A stretch of DNA of 64,000 bases, taken from NCBI GenBank assembly GCA_937905825.1, contig CALCXM010000074.1, positions 1-64,000 of the forward strand, written 5' to 3'. Below, in pieces: positions 31,001 through 38,706 of the stretch (the first letter of the stretch is position 1; each line of letters begins with the position of its first letter). The notes below the pieces were generated by a model. That model saw only the letters and a list, made by a program, of their open reading frames with translations, was not told the origin of the DNA and did not search any database. The stretch is from an uncultured bacterium (lineage in GTDB: Bacteria; Planctomycetota; UBA1135; GCA-002686595). A program made the translations under genes and the position numbers.

Positions 31001-31344
31001 AAGTGCGCTTCACGGGAACGCACCCCAACGGAACCACGGAAGTTTTGCTGCACGACGTGGACATGATCCTCGACGGAAGTGGTCCCCTGAACGACTTCGA
31101 AACCCTGACCTTCGGTCCCGAGTGGTCGAACCTCTCCAAGCTCACCATGCAGTCCACGGGCGGCGTCAAGGAAGCTGAGGTGGTCTACGACAACATCGTG
31201 GTGCGCGAGGGTGGCGGACTGTTGCACAGCGTCACGGCTACGGGCCTGGCCCCGGGAACTGTCTACAACCTGCAGATCAGTGCGACGGATGCCGCTGGCA
31301 ACCAGACGGTGCTTGGAACCACGACGTTCTCGACAGGCATTTAG
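28066..31344 (+). CDS. Secreted repeat protein: four FN3-like domains, each with an inserted beta-rich domain
   Basis: A 1092-residue exported protein. A signal peptide (1-21) ends at SSAAAQ; ATG 28066 is chosen because it begins this signal. Four tandem units follow. Each starts with the first half of an FN3-like domain (SWTTDE...LEYGLT). A roughly 160-residue block then runs from DFEE to FALDN, and the second FN3 half (LTNL...YRVSAVDEAGN) closes the unit. Inserts lie near residues 71-239, 339-502, 607-768 and 872-1046. Shared insert motifs are SNDHSNFANG, YNGxxYFFLHG, GWVYP and LDGILDGTGG. No C-terminal sorting signal is seen. Function is unknown; an extracellular matrix or glycan-binding role is plausible. 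Confidence 0.82.
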   Translation: MNRFLLRLLPVLAFSSSAAAQIQDLSVQSYSNSATVSWNMGNPAIAQLQYGLTTAHELETLGGVGQALLSIDFEELAIPMNGDIDGADFESQGFAFDVANDHSNFANGSIVYTKGPAAVNGGKFFFLHGNYSGGWVLPKVTMSHAAGHQFDLLELSLTEYVLFADATQVKFTGRFPSGATVTKTVLLDGILDGAGGVDDFQTVTFDGSWAGLESVEMLGSGGQAPFVFALDDIRVRDVAPLVTSANFALENLTPDTTYYFRAEAEETSQVLHHFEGSFVTSPTGGNPPEILSHEVFVTDLTATFNWTTDEPARGSVAYGLTDQHELGTLSTALESQTLDFEELGVPMNGEYETGDFTSGGFNFDVSDDEVDFVNGQVTFGGSPGAYNGGTYFYIYGSYNGGWGYPSVTLTPLDGTPFSLHRFDYSETATFVAATKLSVTGQTSAGGILMATFFLDGIIDGVGGAEDFETAVFDETWVDLVSVSVQASEGASGALLALDNFVLNEADGLTTQHSFTLQNLAFGTDYHVELFATSPADAVASTGDLLITTTAFDDHTAPTLSDPVVVAASGNATISWTTDELSETRLEYGLTENYGLSVAASAPVATNLDFEEIVVPMNNDIDAGDFSSGGFTFDISNDHSNFANGQKSTWNFNGSTYFFLHAFYSQGWVYPHTTVTADQGGTFSLKGFDIGELLLGVHAQTVRVTGTKSSGAQIVLDVQLDGILDGTGGADDFQTVVFDQNWNDLVALNLRATAGTSYRAFALDNVQLVHTAGLTRDHVVELTNLGVNLNYNYRVSAVDEAGNETIDQNRTFSTAPAVDDVAPVISNVVVNPATNSVTVTWETDEWTSGKIALGLTPALELGEFDGGGSGMNVIDFETNFDANTMAPIIVPVDDDIDEEDFYCENFLFDISNDHSNFLSGEVLFLNEPVSYNGTSCFYVHGFYNQGWVFPTVDMTSLQAETFDLVQLDVSEATFLANTVQVRFTGTHPNGTTEVLLHDVDMILDGSGPLNDFETLTFGPEWSNLSKLTMQSTGGVKEAEVVYDNIVVREGGGLLHSVTATGLAPGTVYNLQISATDAAGNQTVLGTTTFSTGI

Positions 31345-31418
31345 CCCGATTGACCCGAGCGAGGCGCCGGCTGTCCAGCGTTTCCTTGACCAGCCCCCGG
31401 GCAAGGTCTGAAATCAAA

Positions 31419-31450
31419 GGCGGGATTCCCAAGGGAGTCCCGCCTCCTCG
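31419..31450 (+). terminator. Hairpin terminator after the FN3-repeat gene (weak T tract)
   Basis: The 12-bp stem GGCGGGATTCCC / GGGAGTCCCGCC (one G-T pair) lies 75 bp past the stop. It is followed by TCCTCGTTTG, so the T tract is poor. Placement between two plus-strand genes supports a terminator role. Confidence 0.6.
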
Positions 31451-31561
31451 TTTGTCTCCGTTCTTCAGTCGGGCCCCGGGGATGGGCGATGGGGTCGGGG
31501 CGGACATTCTCTGCGTCTCGACGTCTCTCCTCTCACCCCGGAACCCCAGGCCGACTCACCG

Positions 31562-32485
31562 ATGAAGCCCAAGCTCTTATGGATCCTCGCGGCCTTCGCA
31601 GCCGCTCTCTTGATCTACCAAGTCATGGGCTCCGGTTCTCCCGAGGTTGGCCCCGGTCCTGGGCTCGCGCCTGGGGGCGGCCCGCGCTCAGGGGTGACGC
31701 GCGAGGACAGTTCCCTGCACCGCAGTTCACAGGACGCGGAAGCTCCCCGTGGTGAAATCCGCGCGCAATTGACAGGGGTCGTGCGGGATCACCTGGGAAG
31801 CCCGCGGGCCGGTGAGCGCATCTGGATTCTGCGACCGGGTGAAAAGCATCCCAAGGTCCTGGGGCACGCGAAACCCTTGAAGACCGTGGAGAGTGACGCC
31901 TCCGGCAGATTCCAAGTGGAGTTGGGACCAGAAGACGAGTGGCACTTTTCAGTGGGCGCTATCGGCACCTGTGAGTTGACCACAGAGGTTCGCCGCTTTC
32001 GTTCCGGAGAGCAGGCCGAAGTGGAGATCATCCTGAACAACGCGGCCCATCTCAGCGTTGAAGTCACGGCAGCCGCCGGAGTGAACACAGCCCTGCAACC
32101 CGCTCGAATCGAGATCCTGCGCAAATCGAAAAAGGGCGACGACGACCTGATTCCCTTCGGAGCGCCACCGGTTCCCGGTTTCGGTTTGGATCCAATGGCC
32201 AAACCAGTGGCGCCCGCGGCCTGGAACACAAGTGCGGCCCTCGGTCTGCGTTTTGGGGAAGCGTTGCTCTTCTCGAGGCTCAAGCTAGGAGACACCTACC
32301 GGGTGGCGGTTGTGCTTGGTCCTGGCACGGCAACCTCGACCACGGACATCGTCCTGCAGGCCGGTGAGGATCGCGTGGCCCGATGCCTATTGGAAGAGCG
32401 CGAAGGTGTCCTGTCCCTAAGCGTGAAGCTGCAGTCCGCGCCATCCAAGGCAGCGACTCAAGCGGGTTTCCACTGGAAGCCCTGA
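31562..32485 (+). CDS. Membrane-anchored protein with a carboxypeptidase-regulatory-like domain
   Basis: No specific family is recognised. The 307-residue protein has an N-terminal span (about 4-22) that anchors it with the bulk outside, then a Gly/Pro-rich linker. A domain at about 68-145 resembles carboxypeptidase-regulatory-like beta-sandwiches (LTGVVRDHLGSPRAGERIWI, then SDASGRFQVEL). A second beta-rich region follows (about 150-300). Such domains are common in planctomycete surface proteins. It sits between the FN3-repeat gene and the kinase-like gene on the opposite strand. Confidence 0.7.
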   Translation: MKPKLLWILAAFAAALLIYQVMGSGSPEVGPGPGLAPGGGPRSGVTREDSSLHRSSQDAEAPRGEIRAQLTGVVRDHLGSPRAGERIWILRPGEKHPKVLGHAKPLKTVESDASGRFQVELGPEDEWHFSVGAIGTCELTTEVRRFRSGEQAEVEIILNNAAHLSVEVTAAAGVNTALQPARIEILRKSKKGDDDLIPFGAPPVPGFGLDPMAKPVAPAAWNTSAALGLRFGEALLFSRLKLGDTYRVAVVLGPGTATSTTDIVLQAGEDRVARCLLEEREGVLSLSVKLQSAPSKAATQAGFHWKP

Positions 32486-32504
32486 GGGCAGCAGCGCGCG
32501 GGGA

Positions 32505-33296
32505 TCACCAAGATCTTCCCCAGCGGGTGTCGATGCTGATGGCGCGCCGTTGCGTCTCCAACTTGCGCGTGACAACCTCGCTGGTGAGTTGGCGCACCTT
32601 AGCCGAGGGCTTGACCTCTGCGAGCAGCATGTCGCAAAAGGAATCGGCGAGCTCCGTGTGCGGCTGAACGGAGAGCAAGTAGGTGCAGATCATGGCCCCT
32701 AAGAGTTCGCCAAGTTCCTGGGGGGTGTTCACCGCCCAAGGGCGCCGCGCGAGTTCCAGGTCGATGCGCGCCAAGGACCCGTTCTCTAGGTACACGAAGT
32801 TGTTTAGGTGGTTGTCGACGTCCATGATCCCCGCAGCGAGCACGGCGCCAGTCATCTCGACGATTTCACGATCGAAGGCTGCAGTGGATTCGCCCGCTGC
32901 GACGAGTTGTTCCAAGCGTAAGTTGGCCCGTTGGCACTCGCCCAAATCCTCGCACAACATGCCCTCGGTGTAGCCCCTGGGTCTTTCCTGAAAGCGTAGC
33001 TTGAGCAGGGGCGCAGGAACTGGAATGCCGCAATGGTGCAGTTTGGTGAGCGCCCACCATTCCCGGTGTAGGTTGCCCGTGTGAGTCATGCGGCGCAGGA
33101 TTCCACGGAGACCCGGCCGCGCCCAGAGCTTGACGATCACGCTAGATCCAGTTTCCAGATGCAGCCGAGCAACGCACTTGGTGGGGCGCTCGAACAGCAT
33201 GTCGAGTCGCGTTCCGTGCAGGATGCCGTTGAGCGTGGCTCGCCGCAGTTGCGCTTCCCCGGGCAGCTCGATTTCCTTCTTCGGAAGTGCCTTCAT
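32505..33296 (-). CDS. LPS-core kinase-like protein (Kdo/WaaP family)
   Basis: Small protein-kinase-fold protein of the Kdo/WaaP/InaA type that would phosphorylate a sugar of a glycolipid. The N-terminal lobe has VIVKLW, likely with the ATP-binding lysine, and HREWWALTKLHHCGIPVP. The catalytic loop is MDVDNHLNNF and the metal-binding strand is RIDLELAR. The 263-residue length fits. It is coupled to the upstream O-antigen ligase by a four-base overlap, so it may modify the same polymer or its lipid anchor. The sugar target is unknown. Confidence 0.8.
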   Translation of the reverse strand: MKALPKKEIELPGEAQLRRATLNGILHGTRLDMLFERPTKCVARLHLETGSSVIVKLWARPGLRGILRRMTHTGNLHREWWALTKLHHCGIPVPAPLLKLRFQERPRGYTEGMLCEDLGECQRANLRLEQLVAAGESTAAFDREIVEMTGAVLAAGIMDVDNHLNNFVYLENGSLARIDLELARRPWAVNTPQELGELLGAMICTYLLSVQPHTELADSFCDMLLAEVKPSAKVRQLTSEVVTRKLETQRRAISIDTRWGRSW

Positions 33297-34747
33297 TGGG
33301 CGCGACGTCTCTCTCCAGTTTCCGTCTGAGGGACGCGACGATTGTTGCGTGCGGGAGCCCGGCGCAAAAGGCTGGACCCTCTGGAGCCGCGCTCTTCGCC
33401 GGCGGATCCGCGCAAGCGGAAGCGTGTTCGGCGCCCGGGTCGTTGCAGTCCGTGTAGGGCCACGCTAGTCACTCCACCGGCGACGATCATGTAGATCGGG
33501 TTGGCCATGGCGTTCAGGAGGTTATCGATCGAATAGAGCACGACCACCATGATCAAGGCGCCGAGCGGCGCCGCGCCAGGTGACTGAAGTCCTCGCGCTC
33601 CCAGGGCCCGCAAGCCAACCAGAACGGGAACCACGGCTGTCAGCAGCAAGGCGATCAAGCCGACCAGCCCGGTCATGCCGAGGGCGCGGATCCACTGGCC
33701 GTCTTGGGTGGCCATGTAGCGGCCGGTCTCCCGATCCCGTGGATTGCTGCGCGCGAATCTTCCCCAGCCGAGAAGGGGCCGCCGCAGGGCGTGATCCATC
33801 AGGATGGCTTCGTTGTCCAAACGGAACTGCAGGGAGTTCGCGCTGCGCTCATTGATGCTGCTAGCGAGCTCCACTGCAGCGCCCCCTTGGAAAACACCGG
33901 ACATACGCGCACCGCAGTAGAGCGGGGGGGCGAGCACCATGAGGGTCACCAAGAAGCGCGTGCGAGTCACCGACGAGAACCAGAGGGCCCCACAGCCGGC
34001 CAGCAACAGGCCGAGGGCGCCGAGTGATTTGCAGATCAGCGTGGTGCCCAAGAGCGCCAAAGCCACGGGCCAGATCGGGAAGGGTCCGAGCTTGCGAACG
34101 CCTTTGGCCCAGGAGATCCAGAGTGCGATCATGGCGCAAGTGGCCATCCAGAAGGAAAGCATCAGTCCGTGATCTTGAAAGACCATCGGCCTGTAGCCGC
34201 CACCGCGGTGCACTTGGGACCAGCGGTGCTGGCGCTCGCCGAACACGATCAAGTGCAGGCGCGGACTCATGCGAACTTCCCACAGGCAGAACAGGATGTA
34301 GATCGCTCCGCCGGCGACGATGCCGAGGGCTAGATCCCGAGCCGCATTCAGGTCGCGAATGAAGATGCGCCCGAACCAGTAGGGCAGGCCCCACACCACG
34401 CTGATCTCAAAGCAGCTGCTGAGCGCCTCGTGCAAACCCATCCCGTTCGAGAGGGCGCTCATGAATGGAGCGAAGCACCACAGGGCCATCGGCGCGTCCA
34501 CCCAGCCCGGGCGGACACTCCATAGGCTGCGGGGACGGAACACCAGGATCGCCAAGAGTCCCGACAGACTGGCGGCCATGCGCTTGTCGTAAGGCGGCAG
34601 CATCGGGATGTCGATGCTGGAAACGGGCAGGAAGAGCCACGCCAAAACGAAGAAGGCGATCAGCGCGCGGCGTGCCTGAATGGACGCAAAAAGCCCGAGG
34701 GCCAAGGGAATCGCCCCGAACAAGGCCAATGGAATCAACGCGCTCAT
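33293..34747 (-). CDS. O-antigen ligase / Wzy-type polymerase family membrane protein
   Basis: Integral membrane protein of 484 residues with about ten to twelve spans from residue 5 onward. A large periplasmic loop near 290-350 carries the Wzy_C-type pattern SLQFRLDNEAILMDHALRRP followed by LLGWG. Members either polymerise undecaprenyl-linked repeat units (Wzy) or ligate polymer to an acceptor (WaaL), and the sequence does not separate the two. Because no other Wzy candidate occurs in the locus, polymerase is my favoured reading. The Arg-rich tail after residue 440 is cytoplasmic. First gene of a two-gene unit with the kinase-like protein. Confidence 0.85.
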   Translation of the reverse strand: MSALIPLALFGAIPLALGLFASIQARRALIAFFVLAWLFLPVSSIDIPMLPPYDKRMAASLSGLLAILVFRPRSLWSVRPGWVDAPMALWCFAPFMSALSNGMGLHEALSSCFEISVVWGLPYWFGRIFIRDLNAARDLALGIVAGGAIYILFCLWEVRMSPRLHLIVFGERQHRWSQVHRGGGYRPMVFQDHGLMLSFWMATCAMIALWISWAKGVRKLGPFPIWPVALALLGTTLICKSLGALGLLLAGCGALWFSSVTRTRFLVTLMVLAPPLYCGARMSGVFQGGAAVELASSINERSANSLQFRLDNEAILMDHALRRPLLGWGRFARSNPRDRETGRYMATQDGQWIRALGMTGLVGLIALLLTAVVPVLVGLRALGARGLQSPGAAPLGALIMVVVLYSIDNLLNAMANPIYMIVAGGVTSVALHGLQRPGRRTRFRLRGSAGEERGSRGSSLLRRAPARNNRRVPQTETGERRRAQ

Positions 34748-34841
34748 GCGGGCCTGTCTCCCGAGCGGAGCGGTCGGTCGGCCAGCGAGCGTGGCGGGCT
34801 GGGCCTAGTGGAGAGGGACGAGCGATCCATTGGTGGGGCTG

Positions 34842-35043
34842 CTAGCCTGCTCTATTCATGAGTCGATTTGGCAATAGTCCCAACTCGCTATCTGGCGGTG
34901 CTTTGCGAAGCCTGGCCCCACAGGCGACCTTGTTGGTCGTCGAGGACGCCAGGATTTGCAAAGTGCCGCCAGATAGCGAGAACGAGGCGAAGCCGAGTGG
35001 TTTGGGGCTATTGCCGAATGGACTCATGAATAGAGCAGGCTAG
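34842..35043. mobile_element. MITE-like palindromic element, 202 bp, bounded by CTAG
   Basis: Terminal inverted repeats of 42 bp (34842-34883 and 35002-35043) match at 39 positions. A second inner inverted repeat of 32 bp (34884-34915 and 34949-34980) matches at 28. Both surround a 33-nt centre. The only large asymmetry is a 21-nt spacer at 34981-35001. CTAG stands at both ends and could be part of the repeat or a 4-bp target duplication. No transposase is encoded; the two overlapping 61-codon frames on opposite strands follow from the palindrome. It lies between divergently transcribed genes. Confidence 0.78.
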
Positions 35044-35082
35044 GGAAGGCAGGATTCAAACCTATCGGCGTCCTGCTTCCCA
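35043..35082. repeat. Imperfect hairpin next to the MITE-like element
   Basis: The arms GGAAGGCAGGA and TCCTGCTTCC pair with one bulged base and flank a 16-nt loop. It lies directly against the palindromic element, upstream of the GT2 gene. It may be a transcription-stop relic or part of the promoter leader. Confidence 0.4.
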
Positions 35083-35197
35083 CTTTCCCCTTTAAGTTAG
35101 AGAAAAAGCTGGTCGATGAAATCGGGGGGTGTTGGACCCCATTTCGGCCCCAAAGTATGATGCGGAGCCTCATCGAGACCGTTGTAGGAACCCAATA

Positions 35198-36502
35198 GTG
35201 CCCCATCATTCGAACGCTCTGGTCAGCGTCGGCGTGCCCGTCTACAACGGGGCGGCGTATCTAGCGCTGGCATTGGAGTCGCTCCTGGCACAGACCCATC
35301 GGGCCCTCGAAATCGTCATCTGCGATAACGGCTCGACGGACGAAACCCCCGAGATCGCGCGGGAATTCGCTGCTCGGGACGCTCGGGTGAGCTACCACCG
35401 CTTCGAGCAAAACGTCGGGGCGGCGCGCAACTTCAACCGCACCTTGGAACACGCGAACGGTGAGTACTTCCGTTGGTTTGGCCACGATGACGTGCTGGAT
35501 CCTTCCTATGTCGAACGCTGTTTGTCTGAGCTCGAGGCCGCCAGTCCCGATCACGTGGTCTGCTACACGGATGTGGACTACATGGACGAGGAGGGCCAGG
35601 CCCTGCCCGAGCGCGCACAGCTTTCGGTCGATCCCAGGGACTTGAGCTTCGCGCGCTACGTGCGTTTGGAAGCGACTTTCTGCCCGGTGTTGGTGTTCGG
35701 CTTGGTCCGCACGGAAGCCCTGCGCAAGACCCGCGGAATCGGTGGGTTCATCATGTCGGACCTGATCACAGTGGCCGAACTGCGCATGCTGGGACCCTTC
35801 GTCCGAGTCCAGGCCCCGCTCTTTCACCAACGGGTGTATCCACGCACGGAACGCATGCGGCGCAACACCCTGGAGGGGGAGGCCGTTTGGTTTGACCCGA
35901 AGAACGCGAACAAGCGCTTGTATCCAAACGTTCGCATCATGGGGGAGTACTTGCGTTCGATCTGGAACATCGCGCCCCTTTGGAAGCGCCCGTTCTACGC
36001 TTTGGCCGCTTCTACATACTTACCGATTTGCTGCCTGCGGCAGACGAGGCACACCGTTTGGGCCACTTGGTCGCGCGTGCTGGCCTCGGCCATGGCGCCC
36101 GAGCGGCGTGGCTCTGTCGCCTTGCGCGCTTGGACCTTGTTGGCGGGCTTGCGCAAGCGCGATGGCGCTTTGCTGGCAGCCGCCTTGGGGGGACCCTATG
36201 GCAAGACGCCGGCCGCGGCGGCGCAGTACTGCGCAAAGCGTTTGCTGAGTCGCAACAAGCCGGGCACGGACGCCTTGCTGCTCAGCTGGCTGACCTCGCA
36301 CTGCGCGCAAAAGCGCGCCGCGGCTGCCGCCGTGATCGCCCCGCTCGCCCAGCGTTTTGAGCGCGAACTCGAAGCACAAGCTGCGGGGGATGAACCCGAC
36401 AGCGCCCTCGCCGCAGCGCTCAAGGCGGCGATTCACGACCAAGTGCCGGGTGTGTTGCCCGCTGGGGATGTGGAAGGCCAGCGGGCGGTTTCACGATCAT
36501 GA
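35198..36502 (+). CDS. Family 2 glycosyltransferase
   Basis: GT-A glycosyltransferase, first gene of a seven-gene plus-strand operon. It has VGVPVYNGAAYLALALESLL, the signature IVICDNGSTDETPEIA, FNRTLEHANGEYF and the metal-site FGHDDVLDP. The GTG at 35198 is chosen because TAGGA stands eight bases upstream and it places the catalytic domain at the N-terminus; an earlier GTG at 35129 would add 23 residues. The C-terminal 130 residues are Ala/Arg-rich and helical, with no recognised domain. It overlaps the next gene by four bases. Confidence 0.87.
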   Translation: MPHHSNALVSVGVPVYNGAAYLALALESLLAQTHRALEIVICDNGSTDETPEIAREFAARDARVSYHRFEQNVGAARNFNRTLEHANGEYFRWFGHDDVLDPSYVERCLSELEAASPDHVVCYTDVDYMDEEGQALPERAQLSVDPRDLSFARYVRLEATFCPVLVFGLVRTEALRKTRGIGGFIMSDLITVAELRMLGPFVRVQAPLFHQRVYPRTERMRRNTLEGEAVWFDPKNANKRLYPNVRIMGEYLRSIWNIAPLWKRPFYALAASTYLPICCLRQTRHTVWATWSRVLASAMAPERRGSVALRAWTLLAGLRKRDGALLAAALGGPYGKTPAAAAQYCAKRLLSRNKPGTDALLLSWLTSHCAQKRAAAAAVIAPLAQRFERELEAQAAGDEPDSALAAALKAAIHDQVPGVLPAGDVEGQRAVSRS

Positions 36503-38706
36503 GTTCGACCCCAGAGGGTGCCCCTGGGAGCGTGAACGCAGGGGGCTCGAACCCCGTGCCGCTCTTGGTCGTGATCGTCAACTACCGCACGCCCGAGCTA
36601 ACCATCAGCTGCGTCGAGAGCCTGCGTTCGGCCGCCCTAGAGTTGCCGGGCTTGCAAGCGGTGATCGTCGACAACGGCTCCGAAGATGGTTCCATGGAGC
36701 AGTTGCGCCTGGCCCTTTCGGATCCCTCCCTCAGCCCGTGGACCAAACTGGTGGAGGTCGGCGAGAACCTCGGATTCTCCGGCGGTTGCAACCGCGGCTG
36801 GCGCGAAGGACCCGAGTCCGAATTCGTGCTGCTCTTGAACAGCGACGCGCGATTGAATGAGGGCGCGATTTCCTATTGCGTGGCGAAGATGCGGCGCGAA
36901 GCGGACATTGGTGCCATGAGTTGCCGGCTCGACAACGAAGACGGCAGCATTCAAAACGTGACTCGCAAGTTCCCGACGCCCTATCGTTTGCTAGCCACCT
37001 CAAGCGGGTTAGCGCGCCGTTTCCCCAAGCTGTTCCCGGGTGCCGACGTGGAGGACTTGGATTGGGACCGAGCCAGCACCGCGCGCGACGTGGACTGGAT
37101 TGGTGGTGCGTTCCTGATGCTACGCGGGGACCTAATTGCACGGGTGGGGTTGCTCGACGAGGACTTCTTCTTCTATGGAGAAGACATCGAAATCTGCCAC
37201 CGGGTTTGGAAGAACGGCTACCGCTGTCACTACGATCCGGCCGTGACGACCATGCACTTGGGCGGGGCTTCCCCGTCGCGCAAAGGAGCGCTGAATCATT
37301 GGCGCACCCAGCAATTGTGGGGCGCCCGTTACCTGGTTCAACGCAAGTGTCATGGCCGCTTGGCGGAACTCGCCGTGCGCTTGCCCGAGACACTCTTGTG
37401 GATGACCCGCGCGGTTCGGCGCGGCATGCAGTTCGGGCGCGACAGTCACGAAGCCTCCCACGCGCGCACGGTTCTGCGCACGGCCCTTGGCCGGCCGCAG
37501 CCGACGGGCGGCCCCAGCGGCGAGCCCAAAGCACGCAAGCGATTGCGTGTGCTGATCGCCCTCCCCGGATTGCACCGGGTCGAACGAGGAGCGGAAATTG
37601 CCTTTGAGAATTTGGCCCGGCACCTGGCGCGCCGCTCCGATTGTGAAGTGACCTTGATCGGTTCAGGACACGCGAGCCCGCGCACTCCCTACAAATTCCT
37701 ACGCGCCGGCTGCGTGGACCGTGAGTTCTTCCGGCACTTCCCGAAGCTCCCGCCCATGCGTGATGGCTTCCGCTACGAGGAGCTGAGTTTTCTTCCGGGA
37801 CTGTGGCGCAAGTACCGCCCGCAGAACTACGACGTCACCGTGACCTGTAGCTTTCCGTTCGTTCAATGGGCCTTGCGCGGCAAGGGTCCGGCGCACCAGC
37901 GCCCGGCCCACGTGTTCGTCACGCAGAACGGCGATTGGCCTGCGCGCCGCATGAATCACGAGTACCGCAGCTTCACCTGCGACGGCCTGGTGTGCACCAA
38001 CCCGGAGTACTCAGAGCGTCACGGGGAGACCTGGAACACTCGTCTGATCCCCAATGGAGTGGACCTCGAACAGTTCTATCCGGGAAAAGAGGACCGGGCT
38101 GCCCTGGGGTTGCCCGCGGACGTGCCGCTGGTGTTGCTGGTCAGTTCACTAACGCCCAACAAGCGCGTCTTGGAAGCTGTGCAAGCACTGGCGCCGGACT
38201 TGCAGCTGCATCTTGTGATTGCGGGGCGTGGGGCCCAGAAGGAGGAACTCCTTGCCCTTGGCAACAAGCAAATGCCCGGCCGCTTTCATCATCTAGAGCT
38301 CGCACCGGAGCGCATGGGGGAGCTCTACCGTGCCGCGGACTTGCTCTTGCACATGAGCCAAACGGAACCCTTCGGAAACATCTATCCGGAAGCTGCTGCC
38401 AGCGGGCTTCCAATTGTGGCGGACGACAACGATCGCACCCGCTGGATCTTGGAAGGACAGGGGCACCTGGTGGACACGGCCGATTTGGGTGCCGTGCTCG
38501 CAACCGTACGTGCGGCCCTCGCGAGCCATGATGTGCAAGCCGCCGAACGCATGCGGCAACTGGCCGAACGGCGTTTCGGATGGAAAAGCGTTTCCGAACA
38601 ATACTATGCCTTCCTGCGAGGAGTGGCCCTCGGAGAAGCCTCGGATGAGCCCGCGCCCGTGGTCGAATTCCCGGGAAAGGCCGCGAAAGCGGAGGGCTCC
38701 CGGTGA
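36499..38706 (+). CDS. Bifunctional glycosyltransferase: GT2 fused to GT4
   Basis: A 735-residue fusion. Residues about 20-310 form a rhamnosyltransferase-like GT2 domain (VVIVNYRTPELT, VIVDNGSEDGS, NLGFSGGCNRG, LLLNSDARL, DEDFFFYGEDIEICHR). A linker of about 35 residues follows. Residues about 348-715 form a GT4 GT-B domain (VLIALPGLHRVERGAE, LIPNGVDLEQFYPG, VSSLTPNKRVLEAVQAL and the donor motif in SQTEPFGNIYPEAAASGLP). Both halves keep their catalytic motifs, so the enzyme probably adds two sugars in succession. Coupled to neighbours by ATGA and GTGA overlaps. No frameshift or stop separates the halves. Confidence 0.9.
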   Translation: MSSTPEGAPGSVNAGGSNPVPLLVVIVNYRTPELTISCVESLRSAALELPGLQAVIVDNGSEDGSMEQLRLALSDPSLSPWTKLVEVGENLGFSGGCNRGWREGPESEFVLLLNSDARLNEGAISYCVAKMRREADIGAMSCRLDNEDGSIQNVTRKFPTPYRLLATSSGLARRFPKLFPGADVEDLDWDRASTARDVDWIGGAFLMLRGDLIARVGLLDEDFFFYGEDIEICHRVWKNGYRCHYDPAVTTMHLGGASPSRKGALNHWRTQQLWGARYLVQRKCHGRLAELAVRLPETLLWMTRAVRRGMQFGRDSHEASHARTVLRTALGRPQPTGGPSGEPKARKRLRVLIALPGLHRVERGAEIAFENLARHLARRSDCEVTLIGSGHASPRTPYKFLRAGCVDREFFRHFPKLPPMRDGFRYEELSFLPGLWRKYRPQNYDVTVTCSFPFVQWALRGKGPAHQRPAHVFVTQNGDWPARRMNHEYRSFTCDGLVCTNPEYSERHGETWNTRLIPNGVDLEQFYPGKEDRAALGLPADVPLVLLVSSLTPNKRVLEAVQALAPDLQLHLVIAGRGAQKEELLALGNKQMPGRFHHLELAPERMGELYRAADLLLHMSQTEPFGNIYPEAAASGLPIVADDNDRTRWILEGQGHLVDTADLGAVLATVRAALASHDVQAAERMRQLAERRFGWKSVSEQYYAFLRGVALGEASDEPAPVVEFPGKAAKAEGSR

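Noticed and set aside
34842..35043. Two 61-codon proteins on opposite strands of the palindrome
   Set aside because: Their similarity follows from the inverted repeats; no homologue is recognised and no coding bias is visible.
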